From DASXYU01 sp036502295 (GTDB lineage: Bacteria > Actinomycetota > Actinomycetes > Mycobacteriales > Jatrophihabitantaceae): a DNA stretch of 34,853 nucleotides. How positions within the stretch are numbered: the first letter of the stretch is position 1; the number at the start of each line of letters is the position of its first letter. The translations under genes were made by a program, and so were the position numbers. The DNA is taken from contig DASXYU010000104.1 in NCBI GenBank assembly GCA_036502295.1, forward strand, positions 1-34,853. The letters are read 5' to 3'. The notes below the pieces were generated by a model. The model searched no databases, was not told where the DNA came from, and saw nothing but the letters and a program-made list of their open reading frames with translations. Below, piece by piece: positions 1 to 7,434 of this stretch.

Positions 1-706
1 AGTACGGCTGATACCCATAGCCGAGCATGAGGTGTTCGAGCTCTTCGCGGCTGATCCGCGCGAGCACCGTCGGATTGGCGATCTTGTAACCGTTGAGATG
101 CAGGATCGGCAGCACGGCGCCGTCGCTGACCGGGTCGAGGAACTTGTTGGAGTGCCAGCTCGCCGCCAGCGGTCCGGTTTCGGCCTCGCCGTCGCCGACC
201 ACACACGCCACGACGAGGTCGGGGTTGTCGAAGGCCGCGCCGAAGGCGTGCACCAGCGCGTAGCCGAGTTCACCGCCCTCGTGGATCGAGCCCGGTGTCT
301 CCGGTGCGACGTGACTCGGAATCCCGCCCGGGAAGGAGAACTGCCGGAACAGCTTGCGCAGTCCCTCGGAGTCCTCACTGATCGTCGAATAGATCTCGCT
401 GTAGGTGCCTTCGAGGTAGGCGTTGGCGACGAGTCCTGGCCCGCCGTGGCCAGGCCCGGTGATGTAGATGGCGTCGAGATCGCGTCGCAGGATGGCGCGG
501 TTGAGGTGGGCGTAGATGAGGTTCAGGCCGGGCGTCGTGCCCCAGTGCCCGAGCAGCCGTGGCTTGACGTGTTCGGCGAGCAGCGGCTCGCGGAGCAGCG
601 GGTTGTCGAGCAGGTAGATCTGCCCGACGGAGAGATAGTTCGCAGCGCGCCAATAGGCATCGACCAGAGCGAGTTCGTGCTCGTCGAGAGTTGTCAGGTC
701 GTTCAT
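1..706 (-). CDS. xfp: Phosphoketolase (xylulose-5-P/fructose-6-P), N-terminal part, cut by window edge
   Basis: The first 235 codons read as the N-terminal TPP-binding domain of phosphoketolase, which cleaves xylulose 5-phosphate or fructose 6-phosphate with phosphate to acetyl phosphate plus glyceraldehyde 3-phosphate or erythrose 4-phosphate. Visible motifs are HWGTTPGLN (residues 54-62), GPGHGGPGLVANAY (84-97, with a family-conserved His) and the TPP motif GDGEAETGPL (171-180). The family is about 790-800 residues long, so some 560 residues lie beyond position 1. The ATG at 706 follows a GAGGG ribosome site and gives the usual family N-terminus. It lies downstream of a membrane-protein gene on the same strand with a hairpin between them. 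A gluconate kinase/permease pair in the window could supply its pentose phosphate substrate. Co-regulation with the adjacent DevRS locus is inferred from position only. Confidence 0.95.
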   Translation of the reverse strand, partial: MNDLTTLDEHELALVDAYWRAANYLSVGQIYLLDNPLLREPLLAEHVKPRLLGHWGTTPGLNLIYAHLNRAILRRDLDAIYITGPGHGGPGLVANAYLEGTYSEIYSTISEDSEGLRKLFRQFSFPGGIPSHVAPETPGSIHEGGELGYALVHAFGAAFDNPDLVVACVVGDGEAETGPLAASWHSNKFLDPVSDGAVLPILHLNGYKIANPTVLARISREELEHLMLGYGYQPY

Positions 707-752
707 GTCCGTATCCCTCGCTGTCGTTTCTCAAGGTTCCAGAGACCGCAAT

Positions 753-783
753 GCCCGTCTACCCCTGGTTGGGGCGGACGGGC
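753..783 (-). terminator. GC-rich hairpin between two minus-strand genes
   Basis: Arms GCCCGTC (753-759) and GACGGGC (777-783) pair perfectly and enclose a second CCCC/GGGG pairing. The hairpin starts 25 nt beyond the stop of the membrane-protein gene and lies before the phosphoketolase start at 706. No T-run follows, so it may be a weak actinobacterial terminator or a processing/stability hairpin. Confidence 0.45.
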
Positions 784-807
784 ACCGCGTGGACAACCCC
801 GGATCGG

Positions 808-1452
808 TCAGACGGTTGCCAGTGTGTCGGTCGGCGTGTGCTCGTGCGGGATGAGGACTTCGGTGTCCCCACCGACGCGGCGGCTGTGCCAGAGGCCGAG
901 GCCACCGAGGACGGTGAGGAGTCCGCCACCGATCCAGGCCGCGATGGCCGCGATGCCGGCGATGGTGCCCATGGTCCCGAAGGCGTAGGCATTGAGCAGC
1001 AGGCCGCGCAGCGTCTCACCCTGGAAGACGGTCGCCCGGGTCGAGGTCAGCGCGTCGATCACAGCCTGGTCGGTTGTCGAGCTGATGTCGGTGCCGAGCT
1101 GGGCGTAAGTGTGACCCTTGTACGGCGCAAGCTTTGCCTCGAGTGCCGCGTCAGTACTGCTCGGCATCTCGCTGAGGTGCACCGCGATGAAGTGGTCGGC
1201 GTAGGTCTCAGCCTGGGCGCCGGTGGTCATCTTCTTGCCCGCGTACTTCCCCATCGCGGCAGCGTCCTTCGCCGGAAGCGACGACAACGCGGCCTTCGCC
1301 GGGAAGAAGATCTGCTGATTCGACAGCTCCTTGTGCACTTCATTTCCGACGAAGGTGTTGGCCCAGGTGAGCAGGCCGCCTGCGATGAAAAGCAGGACGG
1401 CAAGGCCGAGACCAACGATGCTGGTGATGAGATCAAAGACCCTGCGCTTCAT
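808..1452 (-). CDS. Two-TM membrane protein of unknown function
   Basis: This 214-residue protein has an N-terminal hydrophobic helix (about residues 7-31, after MKRRVFDL), a soluble extracytoplasmic section of about 120 residues, and a second hydrophobic stretch (about 155-187) followed by a short basic and His-containing tail. The soluble part contains an IFFPAKAAL segment and a lysine-rich MGKYAGKKM segment. I recognise the architecture as a widespread actinobacterial membrane family that is sometimes mislabelled as a LigA-like dioxygenase. No catalytic motif supports that name. The ATG at 1452 follows AGGGAGCTCACC, a good ribosome site. It sits between the response regulator (ending at 1550) and phosphoketolase on the same strand, and DevR-box-like palindromes lie 65-100 nt upstream, so hypoxia/stress induction is plausible. 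Confidence 0.8.
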   Translation of the reverse strand: MKRRVFDLITSIVGLGLAVLLFIAGGLLTWANTFVGNEVHKELSNQQIFFPAKAALSSLPAKDAAAMGKYAGKKMTTGAQAETYADHFIAVHLSEMPSSTDAALEAKLAPYKGHTYAQLGTDISSTTDQAVIDALTSTRATVFQGETLRGLLLNAYAFGTMGTIAGIAAIAAWIGGGLLTVLGGLGLWHSRRVGGDTEVLIPHEHTPTDTLATV

Positions 1453-1518
1453 GGTGAGCTCCCTTGTTCGGGTCTGTCTGGTGACGATTCAAATGCTCAT
1501 CCACCAGCCTCTTCACCA

Positions 1519-1538
1519 CACGGGCCCTAGGTCCCGCT
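1519..1538. promoter_or_regulatory. Candidate DevR/DosR-like box before the membrane-protein gene
   Basis: The 20-mer around CGGGCCCTAGGTCCCG matches the published DosR consensus (TTSGGGACTWWAGTCCCSAA) at about 13 of 20 positions. It is a GGG...CCC palindrome with the central TA. A further AGGTCCC half-site follows at 1541-1547, so tandem sites are possible, as at many DosR promoters. It lies 67-86 nt upstream of the start at 1452. Confidence 0.4.
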
Positions 1539-1549
1539 GAAGGTCCCTA

Positions 1550-2218
1550 TCAGTCGCGCCGTGCTTCGCTACCGAAGACCGCGGCCTGGGTGCGGCGCTC
1601 CATGCCAAGCTTCGCGAGCAGACTCGAGACGTAGTTCTTCACCGTCTTCTCGGCGAGGAACATCTTGTCGCCGATCTGCCGGTTGGTGAGGCCGCTGGCG
1701 ATGTAGTCCAGCACCTCGCGCTCCCGGTTCGTGAGCGAAGCGAGGCGATCATCGGTCTCGGAGTGCTCCCGGACACGCTCCATCACCTGCGCGATGACCG
1801 TGGTGTCGATGAGCGACTTGCCCTGCGCCGCCTGCCGGATGGCGTCGACCAGGCCGGAGGTACGCACCTCTTTGAGGACGTAGCCCGACGCGCCTGCGAG
1901 GACGGAGGCGAGGACGGCGTCGTGGTCGGAGTAGCTGGTGAGGATGAGGCAGTAGGTGCCGGGCAGCGCCGAGCGGATATCGCGACACACGTCGATCCCG
2001 CTGCCGTCGGGCAGCCGCGCGTCGAGGATGGCGACGTCGGGGCGTGAGGCGAGCGCGCGGGGCAGTGCCTCGGCGACCGTGCCTGCCTCGCCGACGATCT
2101 CGAATCCGGGAACGGCGCGCAGCAGTTCGGCGATGCCGCGTCGCACGACTTCGTGGTCGTCCAGCAGGAAGATCCTGACGTGCTGTTCGGTGTCGTCTTC
2201 TACCAACTGCTCAGTCAT
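1550..2218 (-). CDS. devR: NarL/FixJ-family response regulator, DevR/DosR-like
   Basis: This 222-residue transcriptional regulator has a receiver domain (about 14-130) and a LuxR-type helix-turn-helix (about 160-216). Receiver residues are D20/D21, the phospho-acceptor D66 in ILDARLPDGSG, T94/S95 and K116. The output helix reads TNRQIGDKMFLAEKTVKNYV followed by SSLLAKLGMERRTQAAVF, a signature very close to mycobacterial DevR. The ATG at 2218 overlaps the kinase stop as ATGA, so I prefer it over the ATG at 2236, which adds MEDGDP. The two genes are evidently translationally coupled, and the kinase upstream is its likely partner. By analogy it would activate hypoxia/NO-responsive genes. Candidate binding sites lie at 1519-1538 and 4988-5007. 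The symbol is assigned by family resemblance. Confidence 0.9.
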   Translation of the reverse strand: MTEQLVEDDTEQHVRIFLLDDHEVVRRGIAELLRAVPGFEIVGEAGTVAEALPRALASRPDVAILDARLPDGSGIDVCRDIRSALPGTYCLILTSYSDHDAVLASVLAGASGYVLKEVRTSGLVDAIRQAAQGKSLIDTTVIAQVMERVREHSETDDRLASLTNREREVLDYIASGLTNRQIGDKMFLAEKTVKNYVSSLLAKLGMERRTQAAVFGSEARRD

Positions 2219-3915
2219 CGGATCCCCGTCCTCCACCGTGCGATCGTTCCTCCGGTCGCACCGGAGGCCAGTTCGAACGAGCCGCCCAGCCGCTCGGCGC
2301 GGCGCCGCAGGTTCGTCGTCCCGCTGCTGCGCGCATAGGCGGCAGCGACGCCGTCGATCCCGACTCCGTCGTCCGTGACGGTAATCGTGAGTTCGTCACC
2401 GCTGAGCGCGATATCAACGTTAGCCTCCGTGGCCCTTGCATGCTTGGCGATGTTGGTGAGCGTTTCGCGCACCACCGCGACGACGTCCTCGGTGAGTTCG
2501 TCGTCGAGACGTATCTCCACGAGACCGCCGAAGGCGACGTGGGGCGTGAAGCCGAGTGCGGGCGCGACGTCGCTGGCGACCTCAAGGACGCGCTTGGAGA
2601 GGCCGTCGGAGGAGATGCCGAGGTTGCCCCGCAGATCGAAGATGCTGGTGCGGATGCGCCGGATCGTGCGGTCGATGTCCTCGACCCGCTGATTGAGGCG
2701 CCGCGCGATCGCCGGGTCGTTTCGTAGCTCGGCGGCGGCCCCCTCAAGGCTGATGCCGATGGCGAAGAGCTCCTGGATCACGTGGTCGTGCAGGTCGCGG
2801 GCGATCCGGTCGCGATCCTCATGCAGTTTGATCTTCTGGTCCAGTGATCGGGCGGCGGCGAGCTCGAGGGCGACGCTGGCATGTGAGGCGAAGCCGGCTG
2901 CCATCACCGCCTCGGACTCGGAGAATGCCGCGCGCCCCTCACGGCGCATCAGCATCAGGGTGCCGCGCGACTGCGCGCCGCCGTGCAGCGGGAGGACCAT
3001 CGCCGGACCGCGATCCTCGATCTCGGCGAGGAAGCTGTTATCGAGGGTGAGGTGGTTCGTCTGTGGCAGTACCAGCGGTTGCTCGTTGATGAGCACCGAT
3101 CTCGTCAGAGTCTTGCTGAGCGGGAACCGCCGTGCCGAGATGCGGTCCGCCTCCTCGCCGAAGGCGACCTCTATGAGGACGCTCTCGCCGTCACTCGTCG
3201 TGAGGGCGACGCTCACCAGGTCGGCGTCGGCGATGTCCATCGCGCGCCTCGCGATGAGGTGCAGCGGGTCCTCGCCGTCGGAGGCGAGCAGTTGTGCGCC
3301 GATTTCGACGGAGGCCTCCAGCCAACGCTGCTTGAGTTGGGCGTCGCGGTAGAGGCGGGCGTTGCTCACCGCGGTGCCGGCCGCGAGCGCCAGCGCCACC
3401 GCCAGTTCTTCGTCCTCCTCGCTGAAGACGCCGTTGACGCTGTCGGCGAGATACAGGTTGCCGAAGATCTCCGCGCGGGAGTGGATCGGAACGCCCAGGA
3501 ACGACTCCATCGACGGGTGGTTGCCGGGGAAGCCCACGGAGCGCGAGTCGCGGTTGATGTGCTCCAACCGGATCGGGTGCGGATCGTGGATGAGGGCACC
3601 GAGCAGGCCCTTGCCTGAGGGCAGCGGCCCGATCCTGTGTGCGTCGTCCTCGGAGATACCGACGTGGATGAACCGCTCCAGCCGTCCTTCGGCGTCGTCC
3701 TGGGCGATGACGCCGAGGGCGCCATAGCGGGCGCCGACGAGTTCGAGCGCCGACTCGATGATGTTGCGCAGCACGAGTTCGAGCGACAGGTCGCCGGTGA
3801 CCGTCTCGACGGCGCGCAGCAGGCCGAGCAGGCGCCTTGGGTGCGCGCCCAAGCGAGCCAACCCGCCGTCTGTCGCAGACGCGGGCAGCTTGCCTGGGTT
3901 GGGATGCTGAGTCAG
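2215..3915 (-). CDS. devS: GAF-GAF sensor histidine kinase, DevS/DosT-like
   Basis: Counting from the CTG at 3915, this 566-residue soluble kinase has GAF-A (about 35-190), GAF-B (about 200-350), a HisKA_3 dimerisation domain and a HATPase. The phospho-acceptor His376 is in ARDLHDHVIQELFA, the N-box Asn488 in RETLTNIAKHA, and the G-box is DDGVGI (516-521). GAF-A keeps a His (133) in the NHPSMESFLGVPI context, which resembles the region of the heme-ligating His149 of M. tuberculosis DosS, so oxygen, NO or redox sensing is inferred. Length is close to DosS (578). No ATG, GTG or TTG after the nitroreductase stop restores the full N-terminus. A perfect GAGGAG sits 7 nt before the CTG, hence my start. 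Alternatives are TTG 3930, TTG 3861 and ATG 4002, the last deep inside the upstream gene. Confidence 0.88.
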   Translation of the reverse strand: MTQHPNPGKLPASATDGGLARLGAHPRRLLGLLRAVETVTGDLSLELVLRNIIESALELVGARYGALGVIAQDDAEGRLERFIHVGISEDDAHRIGPLPSGKGLLGALIHDPHPIRLEHINRDSRSVGFPGNHPSMESFLGVPIHSRAEIFGNLYLADSVNGVFSEEDEELAVALALAAGTAVSNARLYRDAQLKQRWLEASVEIGAQLLASDGEDPLHLIARRAMDIADADLVSVALTTSDGESVLIEVAFGEEADRISARRFPLSKTLTRSVLINEQPLVLPQTNHLTLDNSFLAEIEDRGPAMVLPLHGGAQSRGTLMLMRREGRAAFSESEAVMAAGFASHASVALELAAARSLDQKIKLHEDRDRIARDLHDHVIQELFAIGISLEGAAAELRNDPAIARRLNQRVEDIDRTIRRIRTSIFDLRGNLGISSDGLSKRVLEVASDVAPALGFTPHVAFGGLVEIRLDDELTEDVVAVVRETLTNIAKHARATEANVDIALSGDELTITVTDDGVGIDGVAAAYARSSGTTNLRRRAERLGGSFELASGATGGTIARWRTGIR

Positions 3916-3916
3916 C

Positions 3917-4906
3917 TCAGATCTCCTCAACGAGGACGTCGACCAGCCTGCGCCGACGAGTACCCGGCGTGGCCGGGGCGCGGCCGACACGGAGCAGCAC
4001 ATGTGGGAAGTCGTCGATACCGAGTTCGGCTCGTAGCGCCTCGCGTGTGGAGGGCACCTCGGTGATCTGGGTCAGCGGGCTTGCCGCGTAGCCGTGTTTG
4101 GTGATCTCCAGCAGCGCCCGCTCAAGCCCTTCGCCGGCCCGCAGCCAGTCATGCTGACGGTCGCCCTCGGTGCAGAGCAGCACGAGGGTCTGCTTGCGCG
4201 AGGAGTGGGTGTCGGTGGGCAGCGCGCCGCTCGCGTGCATGTCGAAGTTCCGGATCGGGACGTCGTCGTGCGTCAGGGCGGTGACCCGTGGGATGACCGT
4301 GCTCGGCACACCGTCGAGGCGACCGGGGTCGTCCGTGGTCCAGGCCCGCACTTCGGCGCGGTAGGACGGGTTGAGGTTCTGGATCTCGTCGGCGTGCTGC
4401 GCCAGCCGGGTGACCATCAGGCGCTGGTCGACGTCGTGGATGACGATGAGCCGCGCGTCCTCGGCGTGGACCGCCTCCTCCAGCGCGTCGAGGACGTCCT
4501 CGGGGACGGGCTCGTCGTCGAAGCGTCGCCGGTTGGTGTGCCGCCGGTCGATCTCACCGTCGAGTGCGGCGAGGTCGACATCGACCGTGCCGCTCTCCTT
4601 GGCGGTGATCACGGCGAGCAGCTGCGAATCACGGATGTCGGGTGTGCGGTCGATGATCGCTTCGAAACCGTCGGCGGCCAGCGAGGCGCGGGCGTTGAGC
4701 AATGCACAGCCGCAGCTGATCGTCAGCTGGCGGGACGTCGGGTCAAGGACGGGCAGCTGGCGCGCCCGGTCCGCGTAGAGGCTCATGCCGTCGGCGCCGA
4801 GGGTGAAATGCCACGGCTGGGTGTTGTGCACCGAAGGGGCCGTCGTGGCCCGGACGGCCGCGCGGCGCAGCGCGATGGCGGTCGGGCTGGAAGCGTAGGT
4901 GGTCAT
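3917..4906 (-). CDS. acg: Acg-family NAD(P)H nitroreductase-like flavoprotein
   Basis: This 329-residue protein belongs to the Acg/Rv3131-type nitroreductase family, whose mycobacterial members are members of the DosR dormancy regulon and bind FMN. The signature APSVHNTQPWHF (residues 23-34) is the family FMN-site motif. DRRHTNRRRFDDEPVP (about 130-145), the NLNPSYRAEVRAWT segment and the C-terminal SPLTQITEVP/DDFPHVLLRVGRAP blocks also fit. Acg proteins are known to sequester FMN and some lack reductase activity, so an enzymatic role is not certain. I chose the ATG at 4906, which has AGAGGAC seven nt upstream. An upstream ATG at 4963 would add 19 residues. Its stop overlaps the ribosome site of the kinase gene, and a DevR-like box lies about 80 nt upstream, so nitroreductase-kinase-regulator is probably one autoregulated operon. 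Confidence 0.88.
   Translation of the reverse strand: MTTYASSPTAIALRRAAVRATTAPSVHNTQPWHFTLGADGMSLYADRARQLPVLDPTSRQLTISCGCALLNARASLAADGFEAIIDRTPDIRDSQLLAVITAKESGTVDVDLAALDGEIDRRHTNRRRFDDEPVPEDVLDALEEAVHAEDARLIVIHDVDQRLMVTRLAQHADEIQNLNPSYRAEVRAWTTDDPGRLDGVPSTVIPRVTALTHDDVPIRNFDMHASGALPTDTHSSRKQTLVLLCTEGDRQHDWLRAGEGLERALLEITKHGYAASPLTQITEVPSTREALRAELGIDDFPHVLLRVGRAPATPGTRRRRLVDVLVEEI
3923..3928 (-). promoter_or_regulatory. Ribosome binding site that points to a CTG start
   Basis: GAGGAG on the minus strand is the last sense sequence of the nitroreductase gene (V-E-E-I-stop). It sits 7 nt before CTG at 3915, directly after the TGA. This is the only strong Shine-Dalgarno site near the 5' end of the kinase reading frame. 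Confidence 0.6.
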
Positions 4907-4987
4907 GGCGCCGTCCTCTGCCCGCCGGTGCGGGCGTTCGCGAAACACGTCTTCACTGTTCACGATCCGCTCCGTCCTCGTGTTCCC

Positions 4988-5007
4988 GTAGGGACTTTAG
5001 GCCCGCG
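4988..5007. promoter_or_regulatory. Candidate DevR/DosR box in divergent promoter region
   Basis: GTAGGGACTTTAGGCCCGCG matches the DosR consensus TTSGGGACTWWAGTCCCSAA at about 14-15 of 20 positions, including the full GGGACTTTAG core and the CCC half. It lies 82 nt upstream of the nitroreductase start (4906, minus) and 95 nt upstream of the luciferase-like gene (5102, plus), so it could serve either or both. Confidence 0.6.
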
Positions 5008-5101
5008 GAAGGGGGTCTGAACCGCCTTGATCCCGTGCCGCGTACCGTGCGCTTCACAGCGGGTGCTACGCCGGTGCAGGCACGAGACAGTGAGGGTTCG
5101 C

Positions 5102-5998
5102 ATGCGTTTCGTCTTCCAGTTCCCCGAGACCGGTGGCCTCGTCGACGACATGCTGCAGACCGGATCGCCCGCGGAGGTGGCACTGCATGCCGAGCAGGCC
5201 GGTTTTGACGCCATCAGCTTCACCGAGCACCCGGCACCGAGTGCACGCTGGCTGGAGTCGGGTGGGCATCAGAGCCTCGACCCGTTCGTGGCACTCGCCG
5301 CCGCGGGCGCGGTGACCTCGACGATCCGGCTGATGACCAACCTCACTGTGGCGCCGTACCGCAACCCGATGCTGCTTGCCAAGTCGGCGGCGACGCTCGA
5401 CCGGCTCTCCGGTGGGCGAGTGATTCTCGGCATGGGTGTCGGATACCTGAAGTCCGAGTACGTCTCGCTCGGCGTGGACTTCGAGGAGCGCAACGTGCTG
5501 TTCGATGAGGCATTGGCCGTGCTGCCGCTGCACTGGTCGGGGGAGCCGTTCAGCTTCGAGGGCACCCACTTTTCCGCGCGTGAGGTCGTCGCGCTGCCCA
5601 AGCCGACGCAGCAGCCGATCCCGATCTGGATCGGTGGTAACTCGAATCTCAGCCGACGCCGTGTGGTGAACAGCGCCCACGGATGGATGCCGATGCTCGG
5701 GCCGGCGAGCCTGTCGACCGCGGTACGTACGAAGAACATCGAGACGCTGGAGGAGCTCGCGCCGATCGTCGCGGAGACCCGGGCGAAGGCCGCAGAGGTG
5801 GGACGCCCCGACGCGATCGACATCTGCTGCACCTATGACCTCAACGTCCAGACCGGGACGAACGCCGAGCAGCACCGCGAGCAGATCGCGGCCTACGAGA
5901 AGGCCGGCGTCACCTGGATGGTCGTGAGCTGCGCCTCCACCTCGCAGGAGCAGAGCTTCGCCTTCCTGGACTGGTTCGGCGCGGACGTCCTCAGCTAG
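5102..5998 (+). CDS. LLM-class (luciferase-like) F420-dependent oxidoreductase
   Basis: This 298-residue TIM-barrel flavin/F420 oxidoreductase starts MRFVFQFPETGG. It shows the usual segments AEQAGFDAISFTEHPAP (active-site side, residues about 27-43), RLMTNLTVAPYRNP, LDRLSGGRVILGMGVGYLKSEY (about 98-120), LPKPTQQPIPIWIGGNS (about 166-182) and a C-terminal GVTWMVVS strand. Closely similar actinobacterial proteins are predicted F420-dependent, but the cofactor (F420 or FMN) and substrate cannot be read from the sequence. The ATG at 5102 follows GAGGG with normal spacing, and upstream in-frame codons from 5027 lie in the promoter region. It is divergent from the nitroreductase gene and shares a DevR-like box with it. 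Its last two codons and stop are the first copy of a 17-bp tandem repeat. Confidence 0.88.
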   Translation: MRFVFQFPETGGLVDDMLQTGSPAEVALHAEQAGFDAISFTEHPAPSARWLESGGHQSLDPFVALAAAGAVTSTIRLMTNLTVAPYRNPMLLAKSAATLDRLSGGRVILGMGVGYLKSEYVSLGVDFEERNVLFDEALAVLPLHWSGEPFSFEGTHFSAREVVALPKPTQQPIPIWIGGNSNLSRRRVVNSAHGWMPMLGPASLSTAVRTKNIETLEELAPIVAETRAKAAEVGRPDAIDICCTYDLNVQTGTNAEQHREQIAAYEKAGVTWMVVSCASTSQEQSFAFLDWFGADVLS

Positions 5999-6063
5999 CC
6001 CGACGACTCAGCTAGCCCCGACGACTCAGCTAGCCCGACGACTCAGCTAGCCCGACGACTCAG
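5990..6063. repeat. 17-bp tandem repeat, four copies, between convergent stop codons
   Basis: The unit CTCAGCTAGCCCGACGA occurs at 5990-6006, 6007-6024 (one extra C), 6025-6041 and 6042-6058, followed by a partial CTCAG. The array includes the TAG stop of the luciferase-like gene (5996-5998) at one end and the TGA stop of the SDR gene (6060-6062, minus) at the other. Each unit holds the palindrome GCTAGC. It may act as a crude terminator region or simply be a slippage product. Confidence 0.95.
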
Positions 6064-7067
6064 AGCGAGGCGACGAGGTCCGGATCCTTGCCGGTATAGA
6101 ACAGCGCGGCGCGCTTCACCGCGAGTTCGGTGGGCGCCGGCTCCCAGCCGAGTTCGCGGGTGGCCTTGCTGTGGTCGGTGGCGGACTGGATGTGCGCGAG
6201 GCGCGCGGCGGCCTTCGTCAGCCGGGGGTCCTTCTTGCTGAAAGGACGCTTCAGGTCGCCGATGGCACCTGCGATCAGCAAGGTGCGTGCGGAGATCTGT
6301 TTCGTCGGAGGCGCGACGCCGCCGACCGACGCGGCGACGTCGATGAGGTCCTTCCACGGTATGAAGCGCTCGGAGATGATGTAACGCTCGCCGGCCCGTC
6401 CCTTCTCCTCAGCGAGGAGGAAGGCGCGGGCGACGTCCTGCACGCCGACGAATTCCATCGAGCCGGGCATGACGAACGGCAGCTTGCCCATGGCCGCGGC
6501 GGCGACCATGCCACCGTGTGGCGTGCCGCTGTAGTCCGGTGCGCCGAACGGGGTCGAGACGTTGAGGACGACGGCGGGCAGGCCGTGCTCCGTGACGTAC
6601 TCGAGGACGAGCTGCTCCGCCGCGATCCGCGCCTTGATGTACTCGCCGCCCAGGTGAGCCCAGTTGTGCGGCAGCTCCTCATTCGCGAGCTGCCACTTCG
6701 GCACTCGGGCGATCGTCCCGACGGTGGAACAGAAGACGAACTTGGGGACGGTCGTGGCGAGGGCGGCGTCGAGGGCGTGACGCAGGCCGTGCACGTTGGT
6801 GGTCCAGAGCGGTGCGTAGTCGCGCAGGCTGGGACGGGCGTCGACGATGCAGTAGTGGACGCCGTCGACGCCGTCCATCGCTGCACGCAGCGCGGCGTCA
6901 TCGGTGAGTTCGCCGGTGTGGTGCTCGACGTCGAACTCCTCGAAGGGGCGGGTGGCACTGCTCGGCCGGGTCCAGACCCGCACGGTATCGCCGCGCTCGA
7001 CGAGGTGGCGCACGACGTGCGACCCGACGAAACCGCTCGCGCCCATCACCAGAGTCGTCCTGCCCAC
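6060..7067 (-). CDS. Extended SDR: NAD-dependent epimerase/dehydratase or dihydroflavonol-reductase-like
   Basis: This 335-residue Rossmann-fold protein has the NAD(P) motif GASGFVG (residues 9-15), a D-D segment after GELTD, and NVHGLRHALDAAL followed by FVFCSTVGT, which carries the active-site Ser/Thr strand. The region that normally holds YxxxK reads YIKARIAAEQ, so the lysine position has Arg while a Lys sits two residues after the Tyr. The C-terminal half contains GSMEFVGVQDVARAFLLAEEKG and RYIISE, typical of the DFR/HpnA-like subgroup acting on sugars, sterols or ketones. The substrate cannot be assigned. The ATG at 7067 precedes MGRTTLVMGASG. It is convergent with the luciferase-like gene, with the tandem repeat between them. 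Confidence 0.82.
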   Translation of the reverse strand: MGRTTLVMGASGFVGSHVVRHLVERGDTVRVWTRPSSATRPFEEFDVEHHTGELTDDAALRAAMDGVDGVHYCIVDARPSLRDYAPLWTTNVHGLRHALDAALATTVPKFVFCSTVGTIARVPKWQLANEELPHNWAHLGGEYIKARIAAEQLVLEYVTEHGLPAVVLNVSTPFGAPDYSGTPHGGMVAAAAMGKLPFVMPGSMEFVGVQDVARAFLLAEEKGRAGERYIISERFIPWKDLIDVAASVGGVAPPTKQISARTLLIAGAIGDLKRPFSKKDPRLTKAAARLAHIQSATDHSKATRELGWEPAPTELAVKRAALFYTGKDPDLVASL

Positions 7068-7158
7068 GCCGTCCTCCGCCTTCCGTAGTACTTGCTATTG
7101 GTGCTGACGAGAGTGTCAGGAAGGCGGGGGATTGTCGATAACCGGAGAGAATGGCTGG

Positions 7159-7434
7159 GTGATCGAGTTCGTGGGCTACCTCGCCAGCGCCGGTGCCATC
7201 GCGATGTGGCTGCCGCAGGTGGTCCGAACTCTGAGAAACCGCAACGACACCGCGCACCTGCAGGCGATCAGTCTGGGTGCCTACGGCGTGGGCGTGGTCT
7301 TCAACGGATTGCTGATCAGCTACGGGGCATTGACCGGCAGCGTCCCGGTGATCGCCGCCGGCTGCGTCAACGTCATCTGCTCCCTGCTCATCGTGAGCCT
7401 CAAAGTCATCAGTGACAGGGCGCCGGCCGCATGA
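7159..7434 (+). CDS. SemiSWEET / PQ-loop small membrane transporter, first of a pair
   Basis: The protein is 91 residues from a GTG at 7159, which has GGAGAG nine nt upstream; a TTG at 7132 would add nine residues. It has three predicted TM helices (about 4-22, 37-56, 62-82) in the MtN3/PQ-loop arrangement. The first helix carries the signature proline-glutamine as MWLPQVVRTLR. The second contains an Asn (VVFNGLL), as expected of a sugar-binding Asn. SemiSWEETs work as dimers of three-helix units to pass mono- or disaccharides by facilitated diffusion. The next gene overlaps it by 4 nt and encodes a second, different PQ-loop protein, so the pair may form a heterodimer. The sugar assignment is a family inference. 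Confidence 0.8.
   Translation: MIEFVGYLASAGAIAMWLPQVVRTLRNRNDTAHLQAISLGAYGVGVVFNGLLISYGALTGSVPVIAAGCVNVICSLLIVSLKVISDRAPAA

Noticed and set aside
5027..5101. N-terminal extension of the luciferase-like protein
   Set aside because: The ATG at 5102 has a good ribosome site and gives the family N-terminus. The extension lies in the promoter region.
5990..6063. Tandem repeat as a CRISPR array
   Set aside because: Units are directly adjacent with no spacers, there are no cas genes, and the unit is only 17 bp.
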